A stretch of 64,000 nucleotides of DNA. It comes from Diphasiastrum complanatum (Eukaryota; Streptophyta; Lycopodiopsida; Lycopodiales; Lycopodiaceae). Both the position numbers and the translations under genes were made by a program. The notes beneath the pieces are model-generated. The model had not been told where the DNA came from. It did not search any database and saw nothing but the letters and a program-made list of their open reading frames with translations. Where the stretch lies: NCBI GenBank assembly GCA_029204225.1, contig CM055111.1, positions 15,813,207 through 15,877,206 on the forward strand, in the 5' to 3' direction. This document shows, in pieces, positions 46,321 through 58,223 of this stretch (position 1 is its first letter; each line of letters begins with the position of its first letter).

Positions 46321-46625
46321 CTTGATATCCTGCACATCTTGATTGTCTCCACCACTCAAGATGATATCATCCACATAGTGGTAACATCATTTCCAGAAAA
46401 CCTATAATAAAGTGAATGATCATACTCACTCATAACAAAGCCTTGAGAGAGTAAAAAAGTGTTAAGCTTAGCATACCAACTCCTTGGTGCTTGCTTATGG
46501 CCATACAAACTCTTTTGTAGTAGACACACATGATTTGGCTTTGTTAATGAGATGTAGCTCTCGAGTTGTTCCATGTACATTTCCTCCTCAAGATCACCAT
46601 TCAATATTGCTTTTGTAATGTCCAT
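46321..46625 (-). pseudogene. Copia RT fragment, minus strand
   Basis: MDITKAILNGDLEEEMYMEQ, SLYGHKQAPRSWYAKL and SEYDHSLYYRF are copia RT fingers/palm motifs; after a 1-nt shift the active site YVDDIILSGGDNQD follows and then changes without a gap into gypsy linker near 46318-46325. It continues upstream into the copia leader at 46640-47166, so gag to integrase is deleted. Confidence 0.85.
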
Positions 46626-46639
46626 TTTTCATAGATCAC

Positions 46640-47166
46640 ATCCATAAAGTGTAGAAAGTGAGATGATGACTCAAATGCTTACCATCTTTGCTCTTGTAAC
46701 TAGCAAATCAACACATAGAATAGTGAAATCTTGATCAACCTATGATCTATCCTCACTCTAGTGACTCTTGACACTTCCTAAGATTGAAATAAACTCAAAT
46801 GAAGTTCAGTAACCTCACAATCTAGATATCCAATCAAAATAAGGGTTTTGTCAAAATCACAAAAAAAATGATTATTTCAAAATCTACATGCAATTCCCAA
46901 TAACTTGATATGCAATCTTGTAGCCACCACTTAGGCTTTTTCTAATGCTCTAAAAGTCGGCCAAATCCAACATGTAATGTGTGAAATCATAATTCAACAA
47001 GTTCTATAACCTAAAATGAATTCTGATCTACAAAAGATCCAATCTACATTTGCAAGAAACTCGGTTTTTGGAGAAGTTAATTTAGCATGCTCTAGCATTG
47101 ATATCTGCACCAATCCTTGATAGAAGCTTGATCCTTTCAAAACTTGCAACACAAGCTCTGATACCA
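46640..47166 (-). repeat. Copia family 3 leader and primer-binding site, minus strand
   Basis: The primer-binding site reads down from 47166 to 47155, followed by about 500 nt of leader nearly parallel to 48453-48950 on the plus strand (shared gagcatgctaaat, gtttcttgca, aagtggtggct, agatcataggttgatcaag). The two form a large inverted repeat with about 1.3 kb between. Confidence 0.8.
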
Positions 47167-47945
47167 TGTGAAGAATTTGGAACCTACCTGAACTCCGTGC
47201 ATCCCAACTAGCCCATAGTCTCTCCATGATCCTGTCTGCATGTGAGGGAAACATCCCATCCATATAACTGAGGACCTCATCATCACTCATGGATGAAAAA
47301 CTGGACGACCCACGACTGCCGCCAGATCCGTGGCTTGGAGATGTGTCACAAGACATTGAGGATACGATTGGGATAATATTTGCAAGCAATAAAATATATT
47401 TTTAGAAAATACAACCATGTAGAGTTAATGAGTGCAAGAAATAAATTCAAATAAATGACTTAAGTGTTTAGGGTCGAACAAAAAAAGTGACACTTTGCAT
47501 TCAACCATGGTTGAATATATTACTGCACACCACAATAATCACAAATTAACCACAATAATTACACTTTATAATAAATAAATTAAACATTTCTACATGGTTT
47601 AGGCCCAAATACAAATCAATTACATGACTAGTCAAAGTTCAAGATTACGTAAAAGCTAGCTGCATAAAAAGATGGCTGGCAAATGTACGAATAAAAATGA
47701 TAGATGTAAAAACATGTAGACAAGTGTCTGTAAACATGGAAAGGCTAGCTATAGAGCTAAAACACTGGGTAGATCTATCTAATTCCTCCTCATCATCTCC
47801 GTCATGTGGAGCTTGTTTTCCTGCACGCGAAGACACATGAATTAGTCTTCCAAAAAATTGTATGGGAGTGTGAGAGAATATCAAGTTTAAAGAGCATAAA
47901 ATGGATTTGATGTCGTACCTGAGGAGCAGCATCCCAGTTTGAAAG
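47167..47945 (-). pseudogene. Captured exon-like fragments, minus strand
   Basis: A minus-strand frame from about 47351 (MSCDTSPSHGSGGSRGSSSF, DDEVLSYMDGMF, MERLWASWDARSS) ends at a donor-like aggtaggt directly before the copia sequence; and about 47830-47650 reads KQAPHDGDDEEELDR after an acceptor-like gcgtgcag. The serine/glycine-rich then helical composition looks like a host gene start, but I do not recognise it. Normal LTR sequence is missing here, so the leader at 46640-47166 abuts foreign DNA. Could be a gene fragment picked up by an element, or chance. Confidence 0.35.
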
Positions 47946-48452
47946 TGTGGGAAATGTAGAGGTCGAGTTTGAGTAGATTCAAATTTAAATGCTAGGTACA
48001 TTGAATCTAGACCCAAAAATAGTAGGGTTTACACTTTGGAGGGAAAGCCAAGTGGCCAAATAGGGTTTGGACTTGTTATAAAAGGATGTAACTTGTGGAG
48101 AAGAAGATCTTCTCTCTTCTCTATCTTGTTTCATGCTTATACATGGTTATCTTGGGTTCTACTATCCATTGGTGCACTATACTTGTGATATCTTGTGTTT
48201 CTATGTGTAGAATGATCTATATTTACTATTTTCAGGTTCATGCGTGTGAAATACAGTAGGGTACTATTTATGTATGGAAAATAGCTTCTATTTATTTTTT
48301 GATTCATGTTTGATCAAGTTCTATTAGAGTTAGCATTCTATTTTTTGTGTAGATGCTGATTTTTCTACATTGGCAAGATTGATGGAGTAGCTTGTTTTGT
48401 AACCAAAGATCTTTAGTAGATTTGGATCTGAATTGGTCCCAAATCTTTCACA
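47946..48452 (+). repeat. Copia family 3 LTR
   Basis: It ends atctttcaca before tggtatcagagc (48453-48464). The start at tgtgggaaat (47946) is a guess from matching TG...CA ends. A TATA box, ttataaaagg (48077-48084), sits at a sensible place for the LTR promoter, followed by the transcribed region with ctcttctct runs. Confidence 0.6.
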
Positions 48453-49002
48453 TGGTATCAGAGCTTGTGTTTCAGGTTATGAAGGATAAAATTATATCTA
48501 TCAATGGTTTGGCTAGAGCATGCTAAATCGGATTCTACACCAAAATAGAGTTTCTTGCATTTGTAGATTGGATCTTTTGTAGATCAAAGCCCTATATAGG
48601 TTTATAAACTTGATCAATTTTGATTTTTGAATTCACACGTTGGATTTGGCCAATTTTTGGATCACTGGATTAGCCTAAGTGGTGGCTAATAGATTGCATG
48701 TCAATATTTTAAGCATTTGCATGTAGATTTGGGATATTCAATATTTTGTGATTTTGTCAAAACTCTAATTTTGATTGGATTTCTAGATAGTGAGGTTGTT
48801 AGACTTCATTTGAGTGTGTTTCAATCTTAGGAAGTGGCAATAGTCATTGGATTGATGATAGATCATAGGTTGATCAAGATGATTCTATGTTGATTTGCTT
48901 GGTATAAGTGCTAGAAGTGAATCGAGTAGTTTCAAATATTTGTGATTTGTCCGTGAAAACATTTGTTGTTGTTCAAAGGAGTGCTTTCTGCATTGAAACA
49001 GG
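48453..49002 (+). repeat. Copia family 3 primer-binding site and leader
   Basis: Plus-strand counterpart of 46640-47166. It runs directly into an integrase C-terminal fragment at about 49003, so gag, protease and most of integrase are deleted. Confidence 0.75.
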
Positions 49003-49443
49003 TTGAAAGAGAAGATCAAGTCATTGCTACATGGCAACATCAAGTGGAATCACATTGGAAGTGCCAATTTCTTGTGCAATAGGTGGCCAAGTGCTATTTT
49101 GGATGGAAGGACACCTTTTGAGATGCTATTCAAGAGAAGGCCTAGTGTCAACTTTCTAAGAACTTTTGGATGCACGTGCTATGTCAACATTACTCTTGAT
49201 GATAGGACCAAGGAGGATCCATCTTCAAGGAAAGGTATTTTTGTTGGATATAGTGAGGTGAGTAGAGCCTACAAGGTTTACATTCCTTCTATTAACTGAG
49301 TGATTGTTGGTAGAGATGTCTTTTTTAATGAGGGGAACATTCCAAAAGTGTCTTCAAGTACTATTGATGATGATGTGGATGGATCTAACATTCTTGATGT
49401 TGATGTAGAGGATCCTACTTTAGATGGTGATGATGATGGACCT
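49003..49443 (+). pseudogene. Copia integrase C-terminal fragment
   Basis: NFLCNRWPSAILDGRTPFEM, FLRTFGCTCYVNI, DPSSRKGIFVGYSE and SRAYKVYIPSIN are the conserved copia integrase tail; after a TGA the frame reads VGRDVFFNE and an aspartate-rich linker. It ends at a stop (49444-49446) and the sequence switches to a SIN3 exon at 49468. Confidence 0.88.
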
Positions 49444-49467
49444 TAATCAAGTCAAAAGCCAAGGAGA

Positions 49468-51328
49468 ACAGGTTTTACATTCTTTTCAAACTTTATCAGG
49501 TAATCTTGCGGCTTATGCAATCTGTCAGAATATTGACATAGAGATTGTAGCAATATGTTGTGCTTCCGCTTTTTTCTGACGTCCCAAGTCTTGATTTTGA
49601 TATTTCGGTTTTATGTTCTTATGGCTCCTACCATTACAAATCAGGATAATTAAAATGAATGTGAAAAAATGTTGCAAGCTTACTTCATTTCAAGGGCTTG
49701 ATTTGGTTGTTACAAGAAGTTGAGTCCTGCTTCTTGATTAGAATACTGAACACGTGTTATCTTTGTTCTGAAATTTGAAGACATTTTGCTTTTTCAATTC
49801 CCAACGTGCAGACCTTATATGAACGAATTTTTTCTGGAAAACGAATTCTATGGCATCCGAGCAGAAGTGGAAAACATTTAAAGATGTATCCACTCCATAT
49901 CTTTATACGAAGTACATACTGGAACTTAGTACTTTTTTCATCATGCTACACCTTTTTAGAGGAAAGGTAATATTTGATTACGACTAGTCGTGAAGCATTG
50001 AATTAGCATTTATGGATTATTCTAGTCTGGTAAGAAGCGTTTTTTATTTCTCATTTGCAAAATTTATGAACGGCAACCAGATTCATGACGGCTCTATACA
50101 ATTTCCTTGGTGAAACTGATGTCAATACAAGTTTTGAGGATGAGTGTCAGTCAATAATTGGGACGCAGTCCTACATTTTGTTACTCTTGACAAGTTAATC
50201 TTCAAACTTGTGAAACATGTTCGAGAACTACTCATATCTGTTGTTTTTCTTATTTTTTTGGGATCTTTTGAAGAAAGTGTCTGCTTAGCAGTTCACTAAG
50301 TTTAACTGAGCTGACCATATTTGCGGAATTTAAAAAAAATATTTTGCAGCTTCAAACGATTGCTGCTGATGAAACGGCAAATAAACTTCTATTGCTACAC
50401 ACACGTGAGAAATCACGTGGAGCTTGTGGGATTATTGACATTGTTTACCATTCAAATGCATGTGTTCTCCTCCGTGATGAGAGCGTCTTTCGATTTGAGC
50501 ATGTACGTGATATCTATATTTTCTCTAATGACAATGTTTCTGCTTTCTGTCTATCTCATGTTACATGTGAGAACATGTGAATTTATGTGTCAACAGAAAA
50601 TATGCCCCGGTGAATTATCAGTTCAGCTAATGGAGGAGGGACCTGAGAAATTGGAGGTTCCGGCAACTACTATTGACGAGCCTTTGGAAAATTACTTGAA
50701 CGATTACTTGTTCTCAGTGCCAGAGAGGAAAGATCGTCATCATGTTTTTGCTGAAAGATAGCTTCAGAGTTTTGCTTGGTGTCTCATAAATTTTAAGACA
50801 TTGAATGAATCACCTTTGTTTGTTACTAATCAGCTCTTTACTTATCCGCAGAAATAAACGCAAATTCACAGATGACAAGGAATGTGAAGCTTTTAAGAAG
50901 GCAACAAGAAATGTTTACGTGGTGAATGGTTTGGAGTGCAAGACAGATTGTAGGACCTCCAGGGTTTACCTTTTTTTCTAAGACTGAATTCGTACGATCA
51001 CATTAGACACCCGTGTATATGCAGGTGAAAGATAGTGTGAGGCTTCTGGTGATAAACTCTTGTTTAAAAAAAAAAAAGGTACTCTGTTGTATTGAATGTT
51101 TTTGTTTTACTAAATAGAATGTCTCTACATTCTCTGCAGGTCTCATATGTCCTTGCTACTGAGGATCTTCTGTTCAAAAGGAAGTGGTCTAAGATGGTTA
51201 ATTCTCCTGAGGTCAATAATGGAACCCGTAGCATTTCCATGACTTGTGGTTCTAGAGGATCGATAACTAAACAAGATAGAGTTAAGCGGTTCCTTGTATG
51301 GTTGGAGGGTAAGTTGACCGAGACGTAA
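49468..51328 (+). pseudogene. SIN3-like co-repressor pseudogene, copy 1 (5' truncated)
   Basis: Exons by homology and splice sites: end of E1 49468-49499, E2 49812-49911, E3 50081-50218, E4 50350-50502, E5 50597-50757, E6 50852-50963, E7 51140-51328. They encode the C-terminal SIN3 region: [17 protein letters not shown], [76 protein letters not shown]3 is a nuclear scaffold for histone deacetylases. E2 (100 nt) and E3 (138 nt) are each one base short for the reading frame, exactly as in copy 2. Only here the E5 donor is AT instead of GT (50758-50759). The left break abuts a copia fragment. Similarity to copy 2 runs to about 51660. Confidence 0.85.
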
Positions 51329-52683
51329 CAGAAGGCAATAAAAAATTTTATTCCTGCAAAAGTTCTTTCTTGTGACTGATTTTTGTTGCGTTAACCAAAG
51401 AAAGACACCTTAGTTTATGTATGTTCATGGTTGGCTATTATCAAAGCCCAAGCATTGTACGACTCAAAGTTAATGAGATAATTTTGCCAATGTTTAGGTC
51501 TTTAGATATTCAAAAGACTGTTAAGAAAATATTGATTCTTAACTTTCATTGGAGAGAATATGAGAGAGCAATACAAAATTAAGTGATGGGATAGGGGTAG
51601 CACCTATATCAATTTCTAGGATTTTTTTTTTTCGAAGAGGTTTGCATTATATTTCTTTGTCCTTGAGGGAGTCTCTCCAAAGGTGGGGATGTTAGAATAT
51701 GGAATTTGATTTTAGTGATTCTTTTGTTTCTGGACTATGAAACAATCTTTGTGCATTATGGTGACTTTTTTACTATAGTGTTTAACATAGCACACATTAA
51801 TAAACTATAGTCTAATAATATTTTTAAGTAGTATGCAATGTCCCAATACATCTCACATTCTCAAATATTTGGCATATAGCCTCTGTTACAATTCTAAAGG
51901 AAGCAGTTCTTGAGTTTGTTGAAATTCCTTGTTGTCCTTTGATCTTTGACCTTGTGGAAATGTATGGGGATCTATTCATGCATTGGGATAAGCAACCTGC
52001 TTGGTTCTTTGTATCATATATCAATACCAAGGTCATGGTATTGGAATGACACGAGATACTTGGAAGAAGGAGAAGACAACATAAGCTGTGCTGCAGCATT
52101 TTCAAAAGTCGAGGGTGGGAACAATGAAAAGTCGACAATTGTCATGCCAAATAATTGTTATTAGAAAAAAAAGAGTTGAGAGGTCTCATGCAGTATGATG
52201 TCGGTCTAACAATGAAATCGAATGCTTTTACTCTCCTTATGTGTCAAGCTGAATGAATCAAAGATTGGAATCAGTACAAATTATATTCCATAATGTTTTT
52301 CTTATGCACTATTACTTACTACGTGCTATGACACTGTGGATTATAGCAGTCATTTCATGTAGAGTGGGCATGGGTTATTCAACCAAGGAAGGGTTGACAC
52401 CTCTCATTACAATGAGAAAGCCTAGCTTCTTAGAAAGATTTTTTAAGATTTATAGCTCTCTAGGTGACATCGTAGACATTGCAATGGCAACAAATTTTTT
52501 GATTTTTTTTCTTCTCTCAATTGTACTCACATACAAGGCCCCGATTGCTTCCTCCCACTCCTCCTTATGTGCGTGCACGAGAAGAGAGAGAGAGAGAGGA
52601 GTAGGCTATGTCCCATTATCAACTGCTACGTCCCTTCATGTCTCCATCAATGTTTGCCCACATGATAAAGAGATTTTTTTTTG
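51329..52683. other. SIN3 3' flank, then unassigned sequence
   Basis: 51329-51660 matches the flank of copy 2 (63663-64000). After that no gene is recognised; an open piece near 51890-52050 reads FVEIPCCPLIFDLVEMYGD but has no known relative, and 52253-52762 is an open stretch without domains. A gagagaga run lies at 52583-52600. Confidence 0.4.
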
Positions 52684-54480
52684 TTATTTATTGTTGAAAA
52701 GCAATGTGTCATCGACATGCATGGTGATGATAATTAAGGAATGTTGCACCGGATTTAAATAAATATTAGAATCGACAGTGCTTAGTTGAAAACCATGTTG
52801 GATGAGGAATGTCTTTATCCTTTGAAACCAAGCTCTTGCTGATTGTTTCATGCCGTAAAGTGCCTTATGGAGTTTACAGACACGATTCTTCATACCTTCG
52901 AGAACAGATCCCTTAGGTTGTAGCATGTACATGTCTTCTTCAATAACTCCAATCGGATAGGATGTCTATACATCGAGTTGATGTAGTTCGAGGCCGGCTG
53001 CAGCAGCATACAATACGAGAGTTTGGATCAGCGAAGGCTTGATCATCGGACTAAAAGTCTCGTTGTAGTCAATGTTCGAGATCTAAGAAAACCCTCACGC
53101 CACTAGTCAGGCCTTTCTTCAGTCAATACTCCTATTAGCATTGTATTTGATCTTAAAGATCCATTTGCAATCGATAAGATTGTTGCCAACAGGTAGTTCG
53201 ACCAATGACCATGTCTGGTTTTTTATTAGAGAGGAATACTCTCTATCCATCGCTTCTCTCCAAAGATTGGAGTCTGGTTGGCTAAGTGTCTCATTGACAA
53301 TAGTCAGTTTTTGAATTAAGAGACAAGAAGACTCACGAATATACCTTGTGGGCTGTGTGTGCACTCGATTCGAACCTCTTCGAGGTGGCATTGGTGGATG
53401 ATCCAATCCTTGGTTGTGTTGTCGATGAGTAACAACAACTTCTTCTTTGGATTCATTGTCGAATAGTTGATCGATTGTCAGCATGCTTGAACCAAAGGCT
53501 CGAATTGTCGTGTCGAAGGCAGGGGCTATCGAAGGTTTGCATGGAACTTTGCTCTTGTCTTTCAAGTCGACGAACTGATCCTCGATAAGGACATTGAATA
53601 AAATTTGTTGGGTATCGGGGTCGTACAACTTGTAAGTGTTTTCAATGGAAGTATAGCCAATTAGAATGGTTTTGAGACTCTGGAATTCAAAATTCTTGCT
53701 TGTGTCCTTTGGAATCTATGTGTATGCAATGCATCTGAACACTCGTAGGTTCTTCACTGAAGGCTTAGGTCCTGTCTGAACCTCAAAAGTTGTCTTGCTT
53801 GAGAGGGCCGAACATCTATTTTGGATGTAAGTTGTAGTGGAGACAACTTCAGCCCATAAATTCTTCGGTAATGATGTGTGAGCTAGCATGCATTTGGATG
53901 TCTCAACTAGGGTGTGATTCATTCTCTCGACTATCCCATTTGATAGAGGCAAATAGGGAGTAATGGACTAATCTTTGATGCCTTGGCTAAGGCAGTACTC
54001 CTTGAATTCAGTAGATATGTACTCTCCACCATTGTCGGACCTCAGGGCTATGATATTCTTACAAGTTTCTTTCTTTGCATGCTTCTTGAATGTTTTGAAG
54101 AGGTTGAAGGCCTCTGATTTCTTCTTGATAAAATATACAACTGTCTTTCTAGAAAATTCATCAATAAAAGTAATAAAATACTGCATCCTTCAATGAAGCA
54201 TTCTGCATTGGGCCACATATCTGTATGTACAATATCTAACAGTCCTCTAGCAACATGTTGATGGCTTGATCTAAAAGGTTCATGAATGCATTGTGATCCA
54301 CTTCTCAAGAAGCGGATTTGTAGCTGCTAGATTGAGGTGCTTTTGTATATGCACTTGCATTCTAATTCGATTTCGCATTGTTGTTCTTGGCTTGTAGAAT
54401 GCGACAATCTTGGATCTCATGGTTGGTTCATTTGCAGTATCTGTAGAACAGCTTCTTCTTTGTCGGCGGATTCGATTGTT
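52684..54480 (-). pseudogene. Copia gag-knuckle, integrase and RT, minus strand
   Basis: Read downward from 54480: a damaged zinc knuckle (YCK, stop, TNHEIQDC), then integrase (FITFIDEFSRKTVVYFI; LRSDNGGEYIS; NGIVERMNHTL; NLRVFRCIAYT), a linker with MPPRRGSNRVHTQ, and RT (LWREAMDREYSSLIKNQTWS; KWIFKIKYN; LHKALYGMKQSARAWF; active site HVDDTLLFNN at the 52684 end). Frames change at about 54190, 53960, 53720, 53100 and 52940. RT is cut just past the active site. The sequence is close to copia families 2 and 4 but distinct. Confidence 0.88.
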
Positions 54481-54485
54481 CTTGA

Positions 54486-54720
54486 TGTTGTTTTTGAGGG
54501 TTTGTGGATCCCTAGGAAACTCTAACCCTAGTTAATTAGTGAGAAGGATTTGACACCTTGCGTGTGTAAGTCCAACCCGATGATCACATAGTTATTTGAT
54601 TACTTAGAAGTTAATAGAAGGACTTTAGGCCTTTTTGCGACACTTTTAATGTCGCAAGGCCTAATAGTCAAGTTAGTGAATAAAAAGGGCTCCCCCAAAA
54701 ATTAGAATTTCAAATAATAT
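54486..54720 (+). repeat. Gypsy LTR 5' piece (truncated)
   Basis: It matches 55344-55570 closely (tgatcacatagttatttgat; ggactttaggcctttttgcg), so it is the first part of the same LTR; it is cut at 54720, where integrase coding begins. Confidence 0.85.
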
Positions 54721-54724
54721 TTTA

Positions 54725-55343
54725 CGAAGATGTGTTTTGCCGCATGAAATACCAGATTTAATCATGTTTTCACATGATGGCATGGGCGGAGGACACTTCT
54801 CTACAGATATTACTGTTCACAAACTTTTGCAATCAGGTTGTTGGTGGCCTGTGCTTCATACGGACACATAAAATTTTATTCAGACATGTGATATTTGTCA
54901 GCGAGCACGACGGCCTACTCGACAGAATTATGAACCCTTGCATCCGGTTTTATCGCAAGCACTGTTTGAAAAATGGGGACTGGATTATGTTGGTCCTATT
55001 CATCCTGCCACGGAAGGATCTTGGGCCCGATACATTATTGTAGCAACTGATTATATGACCAAGTGGGTTGAAGCCAAAGCCGTGATGCAAAATTTACGGC
55101 CAAGTTTCTATATGAAAATATCATAATCAGATTTGGTTGTCCAGTCGAGACAACCTCAAAGTGGATTGCCGGAGCCCACCGTTGTTTTCAGCCACACAAT
55201 TTGGATTTTAATACTGTACGCCTCGACTTTATAGAGAAGGTGCAGTACCATTTAATCAAGATTTGGCGTGAAGCAAATAAAAGTCCCCAGTAACTGCATA
55301 TTGCAGGTGTCGTGGGACCGCCACCAATTTTGGTGGGGGATAC
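54725..55343 (+). pseudogene. Gypsy integrase fragment
   Basis: The frame reads HDGMGGGHFSTDITVHKLLQ, CDICQRARRPTRQ, EKWGLDYVGPIHPA, IIVATDYMTKWVEAKAV: the HHCC zinc domain and first two core motifs of a Ty3 integrase, with one TAA at about 54870. Coding fades after 55126. A polypurine tract (ggtggggga, 55332-55340) lies just before the LTR at 55344, which fixes the element's 3' side. Most of pol is deleted. Confidence 0.85.
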
Positions 55344-56451
55344 TGTTGGAGGGTTTGCGGATCCCAAGGCAACCCTAACCCTAGTTAATAAGTGAGAGGG
55401 ATTTGGCACCTTGTGTGTGTAAGTCCAACCCGATGATCACATAGTTATTTGATTACTTAGAAGTTAATAGAAGGACTTTAGGCCTTTTTGCGGGACTTTT
55501 AATGTCGCAAGGCCTAATAGTCAAGTTAGTGAATAAAAAGGGCTCTCCCAAAAATTTGAATTTCAGATAGTAAGGGAGGTGGTCCGTGGAGATTGGCCAA
55601 TAGGGTTTGAGGCCAAAGCACTAAAATCCACTATATAAAGTGGTGGTTATGAGTTATTCTGTACACTTTCACTCTTCATTTCAAAACAAGCACTTTGAGC
55701 CTCTTATGGAATGGATATGGAATGTCCTTGCTCTTCTTCTTTCCTCCTCCATCTCTCATATTTTCTTTGGATTTGCTAATTGGTGGATTTGATGCTTGTT
55801 GGGGTTTATCATTATTATACTTTTGGGGAGAGAGAAAAAGAGAGAGAGAAGAGTAAGATCTATCATTGCTTGAGTAGTGTTAATTGATAGTGTGAATGGA
55901 TCATTAGGGGAGTTTTAAGCTCCAAAAAGCCTCCTTAAGAATTTGTGCAAGATGTCTTTTATATTATTAAAATATTATAACACTAATACTTTTGACTTGC
56001 CATAACTTTTTAATCATAGTCAAAAGTATGTCATCTAACACATCATCGAAAAGCCCTTGTTGAGCGCTTTTCAATGCACAAAACTCGGCTAAATTTGGAC
56101 ATACCACTAAAAAGTTATGCCATTTTTAGTGTCAAATCAAATGTGGACTCAAAAAGTTACGTTACGTAGATTTCAAATTTGAGTGTTTTGATTGGTCCAT
56201 GTGTAAGAAAATTTAACAAAAAATATAAAAGGAATCTTTATAAAGGATGTTTTTTGGATTTAGAACTCCTCTAATGCATAGTGTTAATGGTTAGTGTTAG
56301 ATGTGGATCACAAGCATTTGCTTGATTATGAACTACGTTATCGCTCCCATGGGAACGAACCTCCAAGTGACAACAATCCTCTTCATTTCTTGATGCTTGA
56401 TTGAGCTTGGGTCTAGGTTTGAAGGTGGATAGGAAATACCTGCTATAATTT
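55344..56451 (+). repeat. Gypsy LTR with following primer-binding site
   Basis: It starts tgttggagggtttgcgg after the polypurine tract, has a TATA box ctatataaag (55631-55640) and is followed by tggcaccattgtcggggtgc (56452-56471). That is close to the tRNA-Asp-type site of plant Athila/Tat elements apart from a few transitions. Internal sequence therefore flanks the LTR on both sides, as in a shared-LTR array. The exact right end is uncertain. Confidence 0.68.
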
Positions 56452-56471
56452 TGGCACCATTGTCGGGGTGC

Positions 56472-56799
56472 TATGCCAATTTTTCATTTTTCAGCATGTT
56501 TTCGATCCATGCTTGGATGTTAGCTTGCATTTAGGCATCTTGTTTTGGGATAATAGGGTTCTTAGAAGGAGATTCATCTTACTCAAGATGTTGAATTGTG
56601 ACTCTCTTAAGAATCATATTAACCAATCAAAGTTAGTTGCTAAAGATTGAACGTGATTTCTATTACTACTTTTTGTTCAAAATTGATAGGCATAGTCAAG
56701 CATAGGAAAGAAGGTCCATTCTGCCGCGTTCAATGAAGTTGTTTACCTACTTCGACTTTGTCAGATTATTTTATTTCGTCGTATCACCTCTTTCCAACA
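56472..56799 (+). repeat. Copia family 4 LTR end
   Basis: It ends ctctttccaaca before tggtatcagagtg (56800-56812). The LTR start is unclear; 56640-56720 resembles part of the family 2 LTR (gaacgtgatttctat; aattgatagg), so the two families are related. Confidence 0.55.
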
Positions 56800-57004
56800 T
56801 GGTATCAGAGTGAATTCCTTAACTTGCTATTACTTTTATGATATCAGAGCTCTAATACTTGATATCTTTCGCGATATCAAATTGATATCATATTCTTCAG
56901 TTCATAGTATCAATTTTACTATCAGATAATTGATTTCCAATTGTAGCGCAGCATGGTATCTCCCTCTTAACATCATCGATACAATCGACACACTAAAGTT
57001 CCAG

Positions 57005-57703
57005 ATGAATTCTCAAAGTAAAGCCGATGGTCTTATCGTAGACAAGCTAAATGGATCCAATTATCATTTGTGGAAATTTAAAATGAAGACCTTGGTAAGT
57101 GCCAATGAGTTGTGGGATGTTGTCACAGGTACAAAAGTAAAGCCTGAAGATGATACAAAAGGCTCAAAATGGAAATTGAATGATGGTAAAGCTTTCGCAC
57201 TAATTATCCTCAATATATCAGATACTCAGATTGGCCACATAGCTGAAGCCAAAACTTTGAAAGAAGTTTGGGACATCATGAACTCACTATATGATATGAG
57301 AGATGTAACTACCAAGTTACATCTATGAAAAAAATTCTTCACACTCAAGATGTTGAATAGTGATTCTCTTCATAGTCACATTAACCCTTTGTGTGTGGAC
57401 GACGCATTGCTTTTCAACAACAATGTCAATCTGATAAAAGCTAAGACAATGCTATCCTCCGAATTTGACAGGACCGATCTGGGTGAAGCTCATTTCTGCC
57501 TTGGTATTCAAATCCAAAGAGACATAAAACAAAGGTTGATTGATATTACTCAACAAAGGTACATCTACAATATGTTAGTCAAATATAATATGGTTCATTT
57601 CAAGTTAGCTCTCTCACTAATGGAACCAGGTCTCAAATTGTCAAAAAACCAATGTCACCGAACAATCGAAAAGAAGGAGCACGTGAGTATTCTTATCATT
57701 TGA
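57005..57703 (+). pseudogene. Copia family 4 gag-RT fusion
   Basis: One frame holds gag (MNSQSKADGLIVDKLNGSNY; LWKFKMKTLV; AKTLKEVWDIMNSLYD), a TGA at 57326-57328, then FFTLKMLNSDSLHSHINPLC joined directly to the RT active site VDDALLFNNN and DLGEAHFCLGIQI. Zinc knuckle, protease, integrase and RT fingers are deleted. Apart from the TGA the gag and RT remnants are in the same frame. The left-arm copy (39765-40690) has Tyr before VDD where this one has Cys. Confidence 0.83.
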
Positions 57704-57715
57704 TAATAGGATCTC

Positions 57716-58211
57716 TTATGTACGTCCACATATATCTGTATGAACAACATCTAACAGACCTTTTCCTACATGCCTATGGTTTGATCTAAAAGGAATCCTA
57801 GTCTGCTTTCCAAAGATGCAACTATGATAGACAGGGAGATCGACCTTACCAGAAGGATAGTCGAGATCAAGAACCATGGATTGTTTGGACATGTTCAAAA
57901 TAGATGCATAATTCAAGTGTCCTAAGTGATGATGCCATAATAATACTTTATTGACTAGAACAGAGGTTTCAAGTCTTGACTAGACTCAGAATAACAGTGT
58001 GCCAATCTATATAAGTAACCTTGCCTCTTGCCAAGTGCAAGAATCTTATTACTCCTATCAATACGTTTGCATTGATCAAATTCGAATTCTACCTTATGAC
58101 CTAAATCTGTAATTCTACTTCCTCATAACAGATTTGTAGAGAGTTTAGGAACATATAAGACCTTTGATAGTAATTTGAATTGATTATACCGCTCTTATAC
58201 CATGTTGGTAT
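57716..58211 (-). pseudogene. Copia family 2 protease-integrase fragment, minus strand
   Basis: Reverse copy of 37769-38250: protease-integrase junction, LGHLNYAS-type zinc domain, YHSCIFGKQTRIPF, ending near VVHTDICG at 57720. Frames are broken as in the left arm, with partly different lesions. Confidence 0.82.
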
Positions 58212-58223
58212 GCTCTGATACCA

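Noticed and set aside
51031..51080. An extra SIN3 exon reading VKDSVRLLVINSCLK
   Set aside because: E6 to E7 joins in frame without it (TS-R/K to VSYVLATED), matching SIN3, so this is intron sequence.
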